Positions 26,120 to 34,480 of a DNA stretch of 64,000 bases are shown one piece after another. The number at the start of each line of letters is the position of its first letter. The first letter of the stretch is position 1. Source of the DNA: Cupriavidus basilensis (GTDB lineage: Bacteria; Pseudomonadota; Gammaproteobacteria; Burkholderiales; Burkholderiaceae); NCBI RefSeq assembly GCF_000832305.1, contig NZ_CP010536.1:310001-374000 (forward strand), given 5' to 3'. The notes under the pieces are model-generated. The model was not told where the DNA came from. It ran no database searches and worked only from the letters and a program-made list of their open reading frames with translations. Position numbers and translations under genes: made by a program.

Positions 26120-27562
26120 CTACCTGTGCTCGGCAGACCTGAGGAAGCTCGCCGAGATCTCCCGCGTCAGCAGGCTGATGGCTTCCATCTCCCCATCGGA
26201 CAGCCCGCCCGCGCAGGCCGTCGGGCCCCAGTCTCCGCAGATCATGGCGACGCAGCGATTCTTGATCATCACGGGCGCCAGCAGGATGGAACGGGCATCG
26301 GGCATCTGTTCCCGATACCAGCGGGGCACGCGGTGCGCCACCTCTTTGTCGAAGGAATCTTCGAACAGCAGTGGCTTGTTGCCGATGGCGGCGAAGTGAA
26401 AGATATCTGGGACGAAGCCCTCTTCGAAGGATAGCGCTTCCATCTTCTCGCGCATGCCCTCGCCAAATCCAACCCGTGCGCCAAAACGCTTCGCCATGGG
26501 ATTGAGCAGCATGAGGAAGCAATGGGAGAAGTTCAGCGCCCGCATGGCCGATTCGAGCACCAGCGGCGCCAGCTCGGAGACCGGCAGCTCGCCGCCCTCG
26601 CGCCTTACTTCCTGCAGGCTTTGCTCAAGGCGCTTGAGGGCATCCTTCGGCTTGCCGGCATTCAGGGCGGGAGTCGCCTCGGCTGCCTCGGGTGACTCCG
26701 CGTTGGTCATGGAGACGTTCAGTGCCAGGGCCTGCCGGACTGCGCTTTCCACCGCACCTGCTTGCAGGCCCAGTGCCTCGGCGTGATCCAGCAGCAAGGA
26801 CTGGACCTCTTCCTGCGGCGCGTCCCTCGCCACCAGCGTGGCGGCCCGGGAGGAGACGTTGGCAATTGCGCCCAGCCAGTCGGCATGGGATTCCAGCACA
26901 GAATCCGCGTCGAAGCGCTGGCAGCGCATCGATGTCGCGATCAGGCTGGGCAGCCGCCATTTGATCGCCGCAGCTGCCGCGACGTCTTCGAGGGTGACGC
27001 CCAGCACTTGCTGGCACGCTTCGCTTTCCTTCTCGGCATCGCCCTTGCACAGGGTCTGGATCTGTTCCCACTCCTCGGCAAAGTAGAAGACCAGAAGCAG
27101 GCGGCTCATGTGGTGCATCAACGTGCAGACCACGGCTTCTTCCGCCTGCCTGATGCCTTGGGCGTTGCTAAGCGCGCGCGTGAACTCGCCGGCGATCATG
27201 GCCTGCTTCAGTTCAGTGGAAGCCTGCGGCCGGTTGATGGCTACCCCGGAGAAATAGTCCAGCAACTGGACCCCGAGCGTGAGGTGGCTGATCGCTTCGA
27301 CCCCCAGGACCAGGATGGCGCGCGACACCGTCGTGACTTCGCCCCCGAACGAGCGGTACATGGCGGAGTTGGCCAGGCGTATGACCTTCTGCGACAAGCT
27401 GAAATCGCAGAGCACGCCCGCGGCCATCTCGCCGACGCTGGTGTCGCTGTTGAGCGTCTTGAAGACGTTGTCGATGCAGAACTGCAGCGTGGGGAAATCC
27501 CCTTGCTGCGCCATGCGGCCCCATAGTGTCTCGAAGAGCGTCTTGTTTGACATGGTTGACAT
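26120..27562 (-). CDS. HDOD-GAF signalling protein
   Basis: This 480-residue protein opens with an HDOD domain (residues about 15-225). FPTLQFCIDNVFKTLN, SLSQKVIRLANSAMYRSFGG and LGVEAISHLTLGVQLLDYF are the helical core. HDOD proteins are non-catalytic HD relatives that act as signalling adaptors. After a linker, residues about 310-480 look like a GAF domain (FSHCFLMLLNPMAKRFGARV; SILLAPVMIKNRCVAMICGD). It sits 8 bp after the GGDEF-EAL gene and 42 bp before the PYP-like gene. ATG 27562 is chosen; 27553 is an in-frame alternative. Confidence 0.88.
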   Translation of the reverse strand: MSTMSNKTLFETLWGRMAQQGDFPTLQFCIDNVFKTLNSDTSVGEMAAGVLCDFSLSQKVIRLANSAMYRSFGGEVTTVSRAILVLGVEAISHLTLGVQLLDYFSGVAINRPQASTELKQAMIAGEFTRALSNAQGIRQAEEAVVCTLMHHMSRLLLVFYFAEEWEQIQTLCKGDAEKESEACQQVLGVTLEDVAAAAAIKWRLPSLIATSMRCQRFDADSVLESHADWLGAIANVSSRAATLVARDAPQEEVQSLLLDHAEALGLQAGAVESAVRQALALNVSMTNAESPEAAEATPALNAGKPKDALKRLEQSLQEVRREGGELPVSELAPLVLESAMRALNFSHCFLMLLNPMAKRFGARVGFGEGMREKMEALSFEEGFVPDIFHFAAIGNKPLLFEDSFDKEVAHRVPRWYREQMPDARSILLAPVMIKNRCVAMICGDWGPTACAGGLSDGEMEAISLLTREISASFLRSAEHR

Positions 27563-27570
27563 GGCGGCGT

Positions 27571-29352
27571 CTACTTCGAGAACACTTGGGCGCTGCCAAG
27601 CTGGAGCGTGCCGGCTTGTGCCTGGTCCACGAACTGGGCCGGGCTCATCGCCTTTGCATAGCGCCAGCCCTGCACCAGCTCGCAGCCTTGCTCGGCCAGC
27701 AACTGGCTTTGCTCGTCCGACTCCACGCCTTCGGCGATGGCCACCAGCCCGAGTTCCCGCGCGAGCGACAACACGGCAAACACGATGGTCCGCGCATGCG
27801 GGGAGTTCATCATGTCGGCCACGAAGCTCTGGTCGATCTTCAGCGCCGAGAGCGGGAAGCGGCGCAGGTACGACAAGCTGGAGTACCCCGTGCCGAAATC
27901 GTCGACAGCGAACCGCACGCCCAATGCGCGCAACTCCATCAGCAAGTCCTGCGCCGCCTCGGGGTCGGTCATCAACGCGCCTTCCGTGATCTCCAGGACC
28001 AGCCGGTGCGAGCTGACGCCGGCATCCTTGATGGCCCGCCTGACGCTGTCGGCGAAGCCGGGGTGCCTGAACTGGACCGGAGAGACATTGACCGATATGT
28101 ATCCCACGTCCAGCCCGAGCGCGTCCCAGCTTGCCAGCTGCGCACAGGCGCAGCGCAGCGCCCACGCCCCGAGATGGTTGATGAGGCCGTTATGCTCCGC
28201 AACCGGGATGAACACGCCGGGCGGGACGGACCCCGTCGGGTGTTGCCACCGCATCAGCGCCTCGACCGCGCAGACCTTGCCGGAGCCGGACCACACGATC
28301 GGCTGGTAGTGAAGCAGGAACTCGCCGTTCTGGACGGCCTCGAACATGTTCTGTTCGATCCGGAACTGCTCGTCCAGCCGATGCTCCAGCTCCGGCGTGT
28401 AGACACAGTATCGATTCTTGCCCTGAGCCTTGGCGTCATACATGGCCAGGTCCGCACGCTTGAGCAATTGCGACTCGGACTGATGCGCCAGCGTGCCGAA
28501 GGTGAGCCCCAGGCTGGTGGTGACGCGGATCTGGCAACCGGCCAGGTGAAAAGGCTGCCGGCAGACATGGATCACCTTCTCCACGATGCCGATGGCGGCA
28601 GCTTCCGAGGCGATTCCGTCCAGCAGCAGCACGAATTCATCGCCGCCCAGCCGCGCGACCATGTCCGTCGGGCGAACCGCCCCGAGCAGCCGCACGCTGA
28701 CTTGCTTGAGCAAGGCGTCGCCAAATTCATGGCCGAGCGAGTCGTTGACCTTCTTGAACCCGTCGAGGTCCATCAGGGCAAGCGCAAATGGCGCCTTTCC
28801 CGTGCCATCCCCGGCAAAGTACCCGGCAATGCGTTCGCGCACCATGGCGCGGTTGCCTACACCGGTGAGCGGATCGCGAAAGGACGCCTCGATGAGCCGC
28901 TCTTCATTGTCGACCCAGTCGGTCACGTCGTAGCCAAACAGCAGCAAGCTCGGGTTGCCGTCCTCGTCGGCGTGGCGGCACACGCGCAGGTCCAGCCAGC
29001 GGCTTTCGCCGACGCCGCCGGAGAAGCGGATGCGGCCGGTCCTGCAGGGCGCGTCCTGCTCGCAGGCACGCAGCAGCTCGGCAAGCTGCTCGCGCTGCTC
29101 GAACGAGACGACATCCAGGATCGAGGATTTAAGAAGGTATTCCCGGGGATAGGCAAGCAACTGCGCCGAGGCTTCGGTTGCCAGGATGATGTTGCCCGCG
29201 ACATCGATCTGCAGGGCGAGCGCGCCCGAAGCCTCGAGCAATGCCCAGGCATCCCGCGCCGACCCCCCGGCTGATAACAGTGGGTTCCGGTCGGAGGATG
29301 GCCATTCAGGGGACTCCTCCGCCAGAACCGCGTCATATGTAAACGACGTCAT
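27571..29352 (-). CDS. PAS-GGDEF-EAL c-di-GMP enzyme
   Basis: This 593-residue soluble protein has a PAS domain at about 35-145 (LQIDVAGNIILATEASAQLL). The GGDEF domain has intact GGDEF and an I-site RPTD five residues before it. The EAL domain has VEALMRWQHP, NVSPVQFRHPGF, LEITEGALM and DDFGTGYSSLSYL, so the phosphodiesterase site also looks intact. It could make or degrade c-di-GMP depending on the PAS input. It is the promoter-proximal gene of the operon; a possible promoter lies about 80-110 bp upstream. Confidence 0.94.
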   Translation of the reverse strand: MTSFTYDAVLAEESPEWPSSDRNPLLSAGGSARDAWALLEASGALALQIDVAGNIILATEASAQLLAYPREYLLKSSILDVVSFEQREQLAELLRACEQDAPCRTGRIRFSGGVGESRWLDLRVCRHADEDGNPSLLLFGYDVTDWVDNEERLIEASFRDPLTGVGNRAMVRERIAGYFAGDGTGKAPFALALMDLDGFKKVNDSLGHEFGDALLKQVSVRLLGAVRPTDMVARLGGDEFVLLLDGIASEAAAIGIVEKVIHVCRQPFHLAGCQIRVTTSLGLTFGTLAHQSESQLLKRADLAMYDAKAQGKNRYCVYTPELEHRLDEQFRIEQNMFEAVQNGEFLLHYQPIVWSGSGKVCAVEALMRWQHPTGSVPPGVFIPVAEHNGLINHLGAWALRCACAQLASWDALGLDVGYISVNVSPVQFRHPGFADSVRRAIKDAGVSSHRLVLEITEGALMTDPEAAQDLLMELRALGVRFAVDDFGTGYSSLSYLRRFPLSALKIDQSFVADMMNSPHARTIVFAVLSLARELGLVAIAEGVESDEQSQLLAEQGCELVQGWRYAKAMSPAQFVDQAQAGTLQLGSAQVFSK

Positions 29353-29674
29353 GGAACTCTGGTTGAAACTCGGGCCGAATTGAGCGTCTTGTCATCGAAC
29401 GCCGCCAGCGCCGCCGTGCCTGGCTGTCTCGCACATTAAAGTGATTTTGGGCGCATGTTACCCAAGCTGCGCATGCCAGTTTAACGCTTAACCGCGAGCT
29501 GCGATCACCGGAATGCGTTACCTGGCAGGAGTTTGTGGCGCCGTTGCACAGAGGGCCCCGGTACATCGATGGCCCAAGCGTGGCCGCCCCGGATTTACCG
29601 GGCAGGCGCCGCCCCGCGAACGTCCGCGGACTTACTGCCTTTAGAATGCAGCACAAACCAATCGGAGACCGTGC
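29353..29674. other. Divergent intergenic region, c-di-GMP operon / thioesterase
   Basis: These 322 bp separate the divergent c-di-GMP operon and the thioesterase gene. The part at 29430-29500 is more AT-rich than its surroundings and holds the best promoter candidate. TAGAAT at 29642-29647 is a possible -10 for the thioesterase. No gene or RNA is supported. Confidence 0.6.
29435..29465 (-). promoter_or_regulatory. Possible promoter of the PYP/c-di-GMP operon
   Basis: On the minus strand TTGGGT (29465-29460) and TTTAAT (29440-29435) are spaced by 19 bp. The -10 matches five of six consensus bases; the spacer is long. The predicted leader is about 75 nt. Confidence 0.3.
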
Positions 29675-30094
29675 ATGCTGTGGAAATCCCCCCCCTCCCT
29701 GAAAGACCTCCAGGCTCGCCACAAGGACACGGCTGTCGAGCAGCTGGGCATCGAGTTCACCGAGATCGGCGAGGCTTCGCTCAGTGCACGCATGCCGGTG
29801 GACCGCCGCACCGTGCAGCCGCATGGCATCCTGCACGGCGGCGCTTCGGTGCTGCTGGCGGAGACGCTGGGCAGTTGCGCCGCCAGCCTGTGCCTGGATA
29901 GCGAGACCCAATATTGTGTCGGGCTCGACATCAATGCCAACCATGTGCGCGCGGCGCGCACGGGCTTTGTCACCGGCACCGCCACGCCGGTGCATATCGG
30001 CCGCACCACCCACGTGTGGGCCATCGAGATCCGCAACGAAGAAGGCAAGATGGTGTGCGTCTCCCGGATCACCATGTCCATTCTCTCGCGCTGA
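29675..30094 (+). CDS. PaaI-family hotdog thioesterase
   Basis: This 139-residue protein has the hotdog fold, with the PaaI/YbdB-type motif PHGILHGGASVLLAETLGS. In that family His/Gly at the loop and Glu in the helix activate water to hydrolyse acyl-CoA thioesters. INANHVRAARTGFVTGTA is the paired strand-turn. The acyl substrate cannot be read; EntH-like proofreading and aromatic-CoA hydrolysis are both possible. GGAGA at 29664-29668 supports ATG 29675. It is followed 149 bp later by tRNA-Cys. Confidence 0.9.
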   Translation: MLWKSPPSLKDLQARHKDTAVEQLGIEFTEIGEASLSARMPVDRRTVQPHGILHGGASVLLAETLGSCAASLCLDSETQYCVGLDINANHVRAARTGFVTGTATPVHIGRTTHVWAIEIRNEEGKMVCVSRITMSILSR

Positions 30095-30243
30095 TCGCCG
30101 CGGCCCGAAGGCCGGCGTGGTGCAATGTCCCGTCCTTGGGCAAGCGCGCGGGCGCCGTTGTACGCCTCGTGCAGAGTTTTTCATTTCCGGCTAAACTGCG
30201 CCCCGCACTGCAAGCGGGCGCCAAAGTGCGGCGTCCCGGCAGC

Positions 30244-30318
30244 GGCGGGGTGGCAGAGTGGTTATGCGACGGCCTGCAAAGCCGTACACGGCGGTTCGAT
30301 TCCGTTCCCCCGCCTCCA
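30244..30318 (+). tRNA. tRNA-Cys (anticodon GCA)
   Basis: A full cloverleaf fits. GGCGGGG at 30244-30250 pairs with CCCCGCC at 30308-30314. The anticodon loop reads CTGCAAA with GCA, and the T loop is TTCGATT. The discriminator at 30315 is T (U73), a known cysteine identity element, and CCA at 30316-30318 is encoded. No integrated element is seen next to it. Confidence 0.95.
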
Positions 30319-30576
30319 GTATTCCGGTCATGGCCAGGGCGATCGCGCCATGCAGCCTGGCTGCCGCGATGCATCGCGCTCCTTTCCATTTCCCTTCGTT
30401 CTTTCCCTTTCCCGTCAGGCTATTTTGACTTGGCCCCGCCGCATTCATTCGGTGGATAAGGCGTCGTTTATGCCGTTTTCCCCGCTGGAACAAGTCGCTC
30501 GAATCATGTAGTGTGAAGTCAGCGCAGTCCATCCATGACAACCTCCGCCATCGTGCGTGGCGGGGAGATAATTGCA

Positions 30577-31020
30577 ATGACAAGAGATCTGCGTATCCGC
30601 GCCGCACAACCGGCCGATTGGCCGGCAATCGCGGAAGTCCTTGAAGCATGTGGCCTCGCCAGCGACGATCTCGATCCCTCGCTGGCGTTGTTCCATATTG
30701 CGGTGCTCGACGGCGGCATCGTCGGTTGCGCCGGCGCCGAAGGCTATGGCGACACCGTGGTCGTGCGCTCGGTCGCGGTATTGCCGCCTTATCGCGATCG
30801 CGGCATCGCCTCCCATATGGTTTCCGCCATGCTCATGCGCGCCCGCGCCAACGGCTGCACGCGCGCCGTGTTGCTGAGCGCCAGTTGCCCCAGCTACTTT
30901 GCCCGCTACGGCTTCTCGCTGATCTCGGCGGATCGCCTGCCGCCGGAGGTACGCGCGTCGCGCGAGTTCCGGCAGCAAGAAGGCGCGCTGCCGCTGTGCA
31001 TGTGTTGCGAACTGAAATGA
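30577..31020 (+). CDS. GNAT acetyltransferase, ArsN2-like
   Basis: This 147-residue acetyltransferase has the acetyl-CoA loop VAVLPPYRDRGIASHMV (R/QxxGxG/A type). The C-terminal PSYFARYGFSLISADRLPPE and VRASREF resemble proteins annotated as arsenic-resistance ArsN2, though no arsenic gene is nearby. The actual acceptor is unknown. GGGGAG at 30562-30567 selects ATG 30577 over the in-frame ATG 30535. Its stop is 16 bp before the NMN adenylyltransferase start, so the two may be co-transcribed. Confidence 0.82.
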   Translation: MTRDLRIRAAQPADWPAIAEVLEACGLASDDLDPSLALFHIAVLDGGIVGCAGAEGYGDTVVVRSVAVLPPYRDRGIASHMVSAMLMRARANGCTRAVLLSASCPSYFARYGFSLISADRLPPEVRASREFRQQEGALPLCMCCELK

Positions 31021-31036
31021 TCTGCCCGACGTGCCG

Positions 31037-32152
31037 ATGACCGTGACGAACCCGACGAACCAGGCGGACCCGACCCGGGCGGCGAGCGCTGTCCCCTTCG
31101 ATTGCCTGGTCTATATCGGCCGTTTCGAACCCTTCCACAACGGCCACTTCGCCATGCTGCGCCAGGCGCTGGCGCTGGCCAGCACGGTGATCGTGGTGCT
31201 GGGTTCCGCTGGCGGCGCCCGCACCGTCAAGAATCCGTTTTCCGCGGATGAGCGCCGCCAGATGATCCAGGGCGCTGTCGCGGCATGGGACGCCGCGCGC
31301 GTTGCCGACCTGCGCTTTGTGGTGGTGCGCGACTATTACGAAAGCGCGCGCTGGACGGCGGCGGTGCGCGCCGTGGCGGGCGCGGCGATCGAGGCTTGCG
31401 CGCATGGGACGCCGCGCGTTGGCCTGTTCGGACATTTCAAGGATGCCTCTTCGGGCTACCTGAATGACTTTCCCGGCTGGGAACTGGTGCCGCAGCCCAG
31501 CTTCGGGCAGCTCAACGCCGCCGACGTGCGCCGGCAATGGTTTGAGCAGCAAGGCGGGCTGGAGGGGCTGCAGAGCGTGCTGCCGCAGCCGGTGGCCGCC
31601 TTCCTGCGCGAGTTCGCCGGGCGCGAAGCGTTTGCGACCTTGCTGGCCGAGTATCGCTTCTTGCAGGACCACAGCCGCCGCTGGGCCGCCGCGCCGTATG
31701 CGCCGGTCTTCGTGACCGTGGATGCGGTGGTGCGCTGCTGCGGCCAGGTGCTGCTGATTCGCCGCGGCGGACAGCCCGGCCGCGGAGCCTGGGCGCTGCC
31801 CGGTGGTTTCCTGGACCAGCATGAGCGCGTGGCCGACGCGGTGCTGCGCGAGCTCGACGAGGAGACGCGCTTCGGCTTGCCCAAGGCGGCGTTGCAGCAA
31901 TCCTTGCGAGACCAGGCGCTGTTCGATCATCCCGAGCGCAGCCAGCGCGGGCGCACGTTGACCCACGCTTTTTTCTTCGACCTGCCGCTCGATGCGCTGC
32001 CTGCCGTGGCCGCCGCAGACGACGCGGCCGCGGTGCGCTGGGTGCCGCAACAGGCGTTGCTGGCGCTGGAAGGGCAGATGTTCGAGGATCACCTGCTGAT
32101 CCTCGATCGCTTCCTGCACCTGTTCGACGGCGAGGCGCAGCCTGCGGGCTGA
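31037..32152 (+). CDS. Bifunctional NMN adenylyltransferase / Nudix hydrolase
   Basis: This 371-residue fusion has an N-terminal NadM-type nucleotidyltransferase, with YIGRFEPFHNGHF as the phosphate-binding motif (residues about 26-38), then NPFSADERRQMI. The C-terminal Nudix domain has a good Nudix box, GGFLDQHERVADAVLREL then DEET. Such fusions make NAD from NMN and hydrolyse ADP-ribose or related dinucleotides in NAD salvage. ATG 31037 is preferred over GTG 31031. Confidence 0.93.
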   Translation: MTVTNPTNQADPTRAASAVPFDCLVYIGRFEPFHNGHFAMLRQALALASTVIVVLGSAGGARTVKNPFSADERRQMIQGAVAAWDAARVADLRFVVVRDYYESARWTAAVRAVAGAAIEACAHGTPRVGLFGHFKDASSGYLNDFPGWELVPQPSFGQLNAADVRRQWFEQQGGLEGLQSVLPQPVAAFLREFAGREAFATLLAEYRFLQDHSRRWAAAPYAPVFVTVDAVVRCCGQVLLIRRGGQPGRGAWALPGGFLDQHERVADAVLRELDEETRFGLPKAALQQSLRDQALFDHPERSQRGRTLTHAFFFDLPLDALPAVAAADDAAAVRWVPQQALLALEGQMFEDHLLILDRFLHLFDGEAQPAG

Positions 32153-32169
32153 GCGGTTCGCCGCCAGGT

Positions 32170-32342
32170 TCAGTGTCCGCCCAGGTACGCCTGCGCCAGC
32201 GCGGCGAACAGCTCCGCGCTCACCTTGGGCGCCAGGCCCGTCGCCGGACACCATTCCCACATCGGCTCCCATGCAAGCTACGACCACCACGCCAGACGCG
32301 GCCGCCGCGCTGGCGCTGGAGTTCGTGCGCGGCATGGCCTGA
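32170..32342. pseudogene. Possible gene remnants between Nudix and LysR genes
   Basis: On the minus strand 32170-32280 stays open for 36 codons and reads like a C-terminus (WEWCPATGLAPKVSAELFAA ...), but it has no start and an in-frame stop precedes it. On the plus strand 32271-32342 encodes a 23-codon peptide (LALEFVRGMA at its end). Either could be debris of a gene lost by deletion. I cannot place the family, and chance is possible in such GC-rich DNA. Confidence 0.25.
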
Positions 32343-32347
32343 ACGGG

Positions 32348-33268
32348 CTACCAGCCACTATAGGGCGCGCCCGCCATCCGGTGGGCGGCGAAGTGCTCCG
32401 CCAAAAAGTCCACGAACGCGCGCACCTTGGCCGTGAGGTGGTCGCGCGTGAGGAATACGGCGAACACATCGGCTGGCGGCGTCTCCCAGTCTGGCAGCAC
32501 CTGGCGCAGCCGCCCCGAGCGGAGCATCGGCGCCACCTCCCATTCCGAGCGCATCAATATGCCGTGACCCTGCAAGGCCCAGCCGAGGGCCACTTCGCCA
32601 TCGTTGGTGCTGGCCGGCCCGCGCACCTTTACGGTTTCTTGGCGGCTGGCCGAGCGCAGGTGCCAGGTGCCGTAGGTGGCGTCGCTCTCCCGGATCACGA
32701 TGCAGCGGTGCTGCTGCAGCTCGCGCGGCGATGCCGGCTCGCCGTGGCTGGCCAGGTAGCGCGGCGCGGCGCATAGCAGGCGGCGGTTGTGCGCGATGGG
32801 CCGGGCGGCGAGGCGCGCATCGGGCAGATCGCCCACGCGGATGCCGACATCGAAGCCCGCCTCGGCCAGGTTCAGCGGCCGGTCCGTGAGTTCCAGCTGC
32901 ACCTCCACCTCCGGGCAGGCCAGCAGGAAGGCGCCCACCGCCGGCGCCACGTGGCGCCGGCCGAAGCCCAGCGTGGCGTTGACCCGCAGCAGCCCGCGTG
33001 GCGCCACCCGGCTGCCGCCAAGCCCTTGCTCCAGTTCCTCCAGCTCGGCCAGGATGCGCGCGCCCTGCGCCAGGTAGGCCTCACCCTCCTGCGTGACGCT
33101 CAGGCGGCGCGTGGTGCGGTTGAGCAGGCGCACGCCGAGCCGCGTTTCAAGCGCCGTCAGCCGCTTGCTGGCGGCCGACGGCGTGATGCCGAACTGTTGG
33201 GCTGCGCTGGCCAGGCTGCCGCGCTTGACCAGGGTGACGAAGAAGGCGAGGTCGGAGAAGTTGTCCAC
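32348..33268 (-). CDS. LysR-type transcriptional regulator
   Basis: This 306-residue regulator has the N-terminal helix-turn-helix RGSLASAAQQFGITPSAASK and a C-terminal periplasmic-binding-fold effector domain (LRVNATLGFGRRHVAPAVGA onward). It belongs to the CrgA/DmlR-like group. The start is GTG 33268. It is divergent from a Bug receptor gene followed by LeuC/LeuD-like genes, the classic layout for a regulator of that operon. Two copies of TTGGTGAAAT lie in the shared intergenic region. Confidence 0.93.
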   Translation of the reverse strand: MDNFSDLAFFVTLVKRGSLASAAQQFGITPSAASKRLTALETRLGVRLLNRTTRRLSVTQEGEAYLAQGARILAELEELEQGLGGSRVAPRGLLRVNATLGFGRRHVAPAVGAFLLACPEVEVQLELTDRPLNLAEAGFDVGIRVGDLPDARLAARPIAHNRRLLCAAPRYLASHGEPASPRELQQHRCIVIRESDATYGTWHLRSASRQETVKVRGPASTNDGEVALGWALQGHGILMRSEWEVAPMLRSGRLRQVLPDWETPPADVFAVFLTRDHLTAKVRAFVDFLAEHFAAHRMAGAPYSGW

Positions 33269-33287
33269 GATGCGGTCCGAGGCCTGA

Positions 33288-33332
33288 TTGGTGAAATGGG
33301 CGACTGAATGAAAGTCTTTTGGTGAAATTATA
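33288..33332. promoter_or_regulatory. LysR operator candidate and -10 element
   Basis: TTGGTGAAAT occurs at 33288-33297 and 33319-33328, 31 bp apart (three helical turns). The second copy overlaps a perfect minus-strand TATAAT (33332-33327) for the regulator gene. Binding there would repress lysR and could activate the divergent operon. The regulator-site pairing is inferred from position. Confidence 0.5.
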
Positions 33333-33425
33333 GCGATGGGTTCAATGGTTAAACTGGCATCTCAATAAGCGCGGCGGCGTCGGGGGCGTTCCCTGGCAGC
33401 CAGCCTGCCACCCAGGAGACCCCAC

Positions 33426-34427
33426 ATGAACCGCTTTACCGCCATCGCCCGCCGGATCTGCCGGACGCCGCTCGCCATGAGTGCTGTTGCCTTGTCCGTT
33501 GCGCTCGCGCCGGCGGTGGCCTCGGCCCAGACGTTTCCCGCGCGCCCGATTCGCCTGATCGTGCCGTTCGCTCCGGGCGGCAGCGTCGACATCGCCGCGC
33601 GGCTGGTCACCGAAGCGTGGGGCCGGCAACTCGGCCAGCCCGTGGTGGCAGACAACCGTGCCGGCGCCTCGGGCAATATCGGCATGGACCAGGTGGCCAA
33701 GGCCAAGCCCGATGGCTACACGCTGGCCATCAACAACGTGGCGCTGGCGGTGAATCCTTCGCTCTTCGCCAGGCTGCCGTTCGACACCGAGCGCGACCTG
33801 ACGTCGGTTGGCACCATGGGCACCTCGCAGCATGTGCTGGTGGTGACCAACGGCCTGCCGGCCAAGAATGTGAAGGAACTGATTGCGTTGGCCAAGAGCC
33901 GCCCCGGGCAGCTCAGCTTTGGCTCGGCGGGCACTGGCAGCACCTTCCACATGGCGGCGGAGCTGTTCAAGTCAGAGTCCGGCACGGCCATCCTGCACGT
34001 GCCATACAAGGGCGGCGGCCCGGCCATGGTCGATACCATCGCCGGCCAGGTGCAGCTCAGCTTCCCGGTGCTCTCCGCCGCGCTGCCGCAGGTGCAGGCC
34101 GGCAAGCTGCGCGCGCTGGCGGTGACCGGGCCCAAGCGCTCGCCGCTGCTGCCCGATGTGCCCACCATTGCCGAGGCGGGCCTGCCCAACTACGCCTTCG
34201 AGACCTGGTTCATCGTCAGTGCGCCGGCCGGCACGCCCAAGGCGGTGATCGCCAAGCTCAACCAGACGCTGAACCAGGCACTGGCCGCGCCGCAGATCAA
34301 GGCGCGCCTGCTCAAGGAAGGCTTCGAGCCGCTCACCATGAGCCCGTCCCAGGCCGACACCATGCTGCACAAGGAAATCAAGCGCTGGGCCGCGCAGATC
34401 AAGCAGGCCGGCATCACGCCGGAGTAA
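33426..34427 (+). CDS. Bug-type tripartite tricarboxylate receptor
   Basis: This 333-residue periplasmic binding protein has a signal peptide (residues 1-35, ending ASA-Q). The Bug/TctC family markers are RPIRLIVPFAPGGSVDIAAR, ADNRAGASGNIG, HVPYKGGGPAM and a C-terminal LKEGFEPLTMSP. Bug proteins bind carboxylates; the membrane partners TctA/TctB are not adjacent, as is usual for orphan members. It is first in a unit with LeuC/LeuD-like and hydrolase genes. Confidence 0.93.
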   Translation: MNRFTAIARRICRTPLAMSAVALSVALAPAVASAQTFPARPIRLIVPFAPGGSVDIAARLVTEAWGRQLGQPVVADNRAGASGNIGMDQVAKAKPDGYTLAINNVALAVNPSLFARLPFDTERDLTSVGTMGTSQHVLVVTNGLPAKNVKELIALAKSRPGQLSFGSAGTGSTFHMAAELFKSESGTAILHVPYKGGGPAMVDTIAGQVQLSFPVLSAALPQVQAGKLRALAVTGPKRSPLLPDVPTIAEAGLPNYAFETWFIVSAPAGTPKAVIAKLNQTLNQALAAPQIKARLLKEGFEPLTMSPSQADTMLHKEIKRWAAQIKQAGITPE

Positions 34428-34480
34428 GCGCGGCGCTTTCTGCCGCGCATTTTTTCAACGCATATCAAGCAGGCTGTCCC

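Noticed and set aside
26120..28165. Extended frame joining the HDOD gene to the upstream gene
   Set aside because: The extra N-terminus lies out of frame over the GGDEF-EAL gene; the HDOD domain starts at ATG 27562.
29455..29485. Sigma54 promoter for the c-di-GMP operon
   Set aside because: CTGGCATG and a later TTGG look similar to -24/-12 elements, but the spacing is wrong by two bases and the GC of the -12 box is missing.
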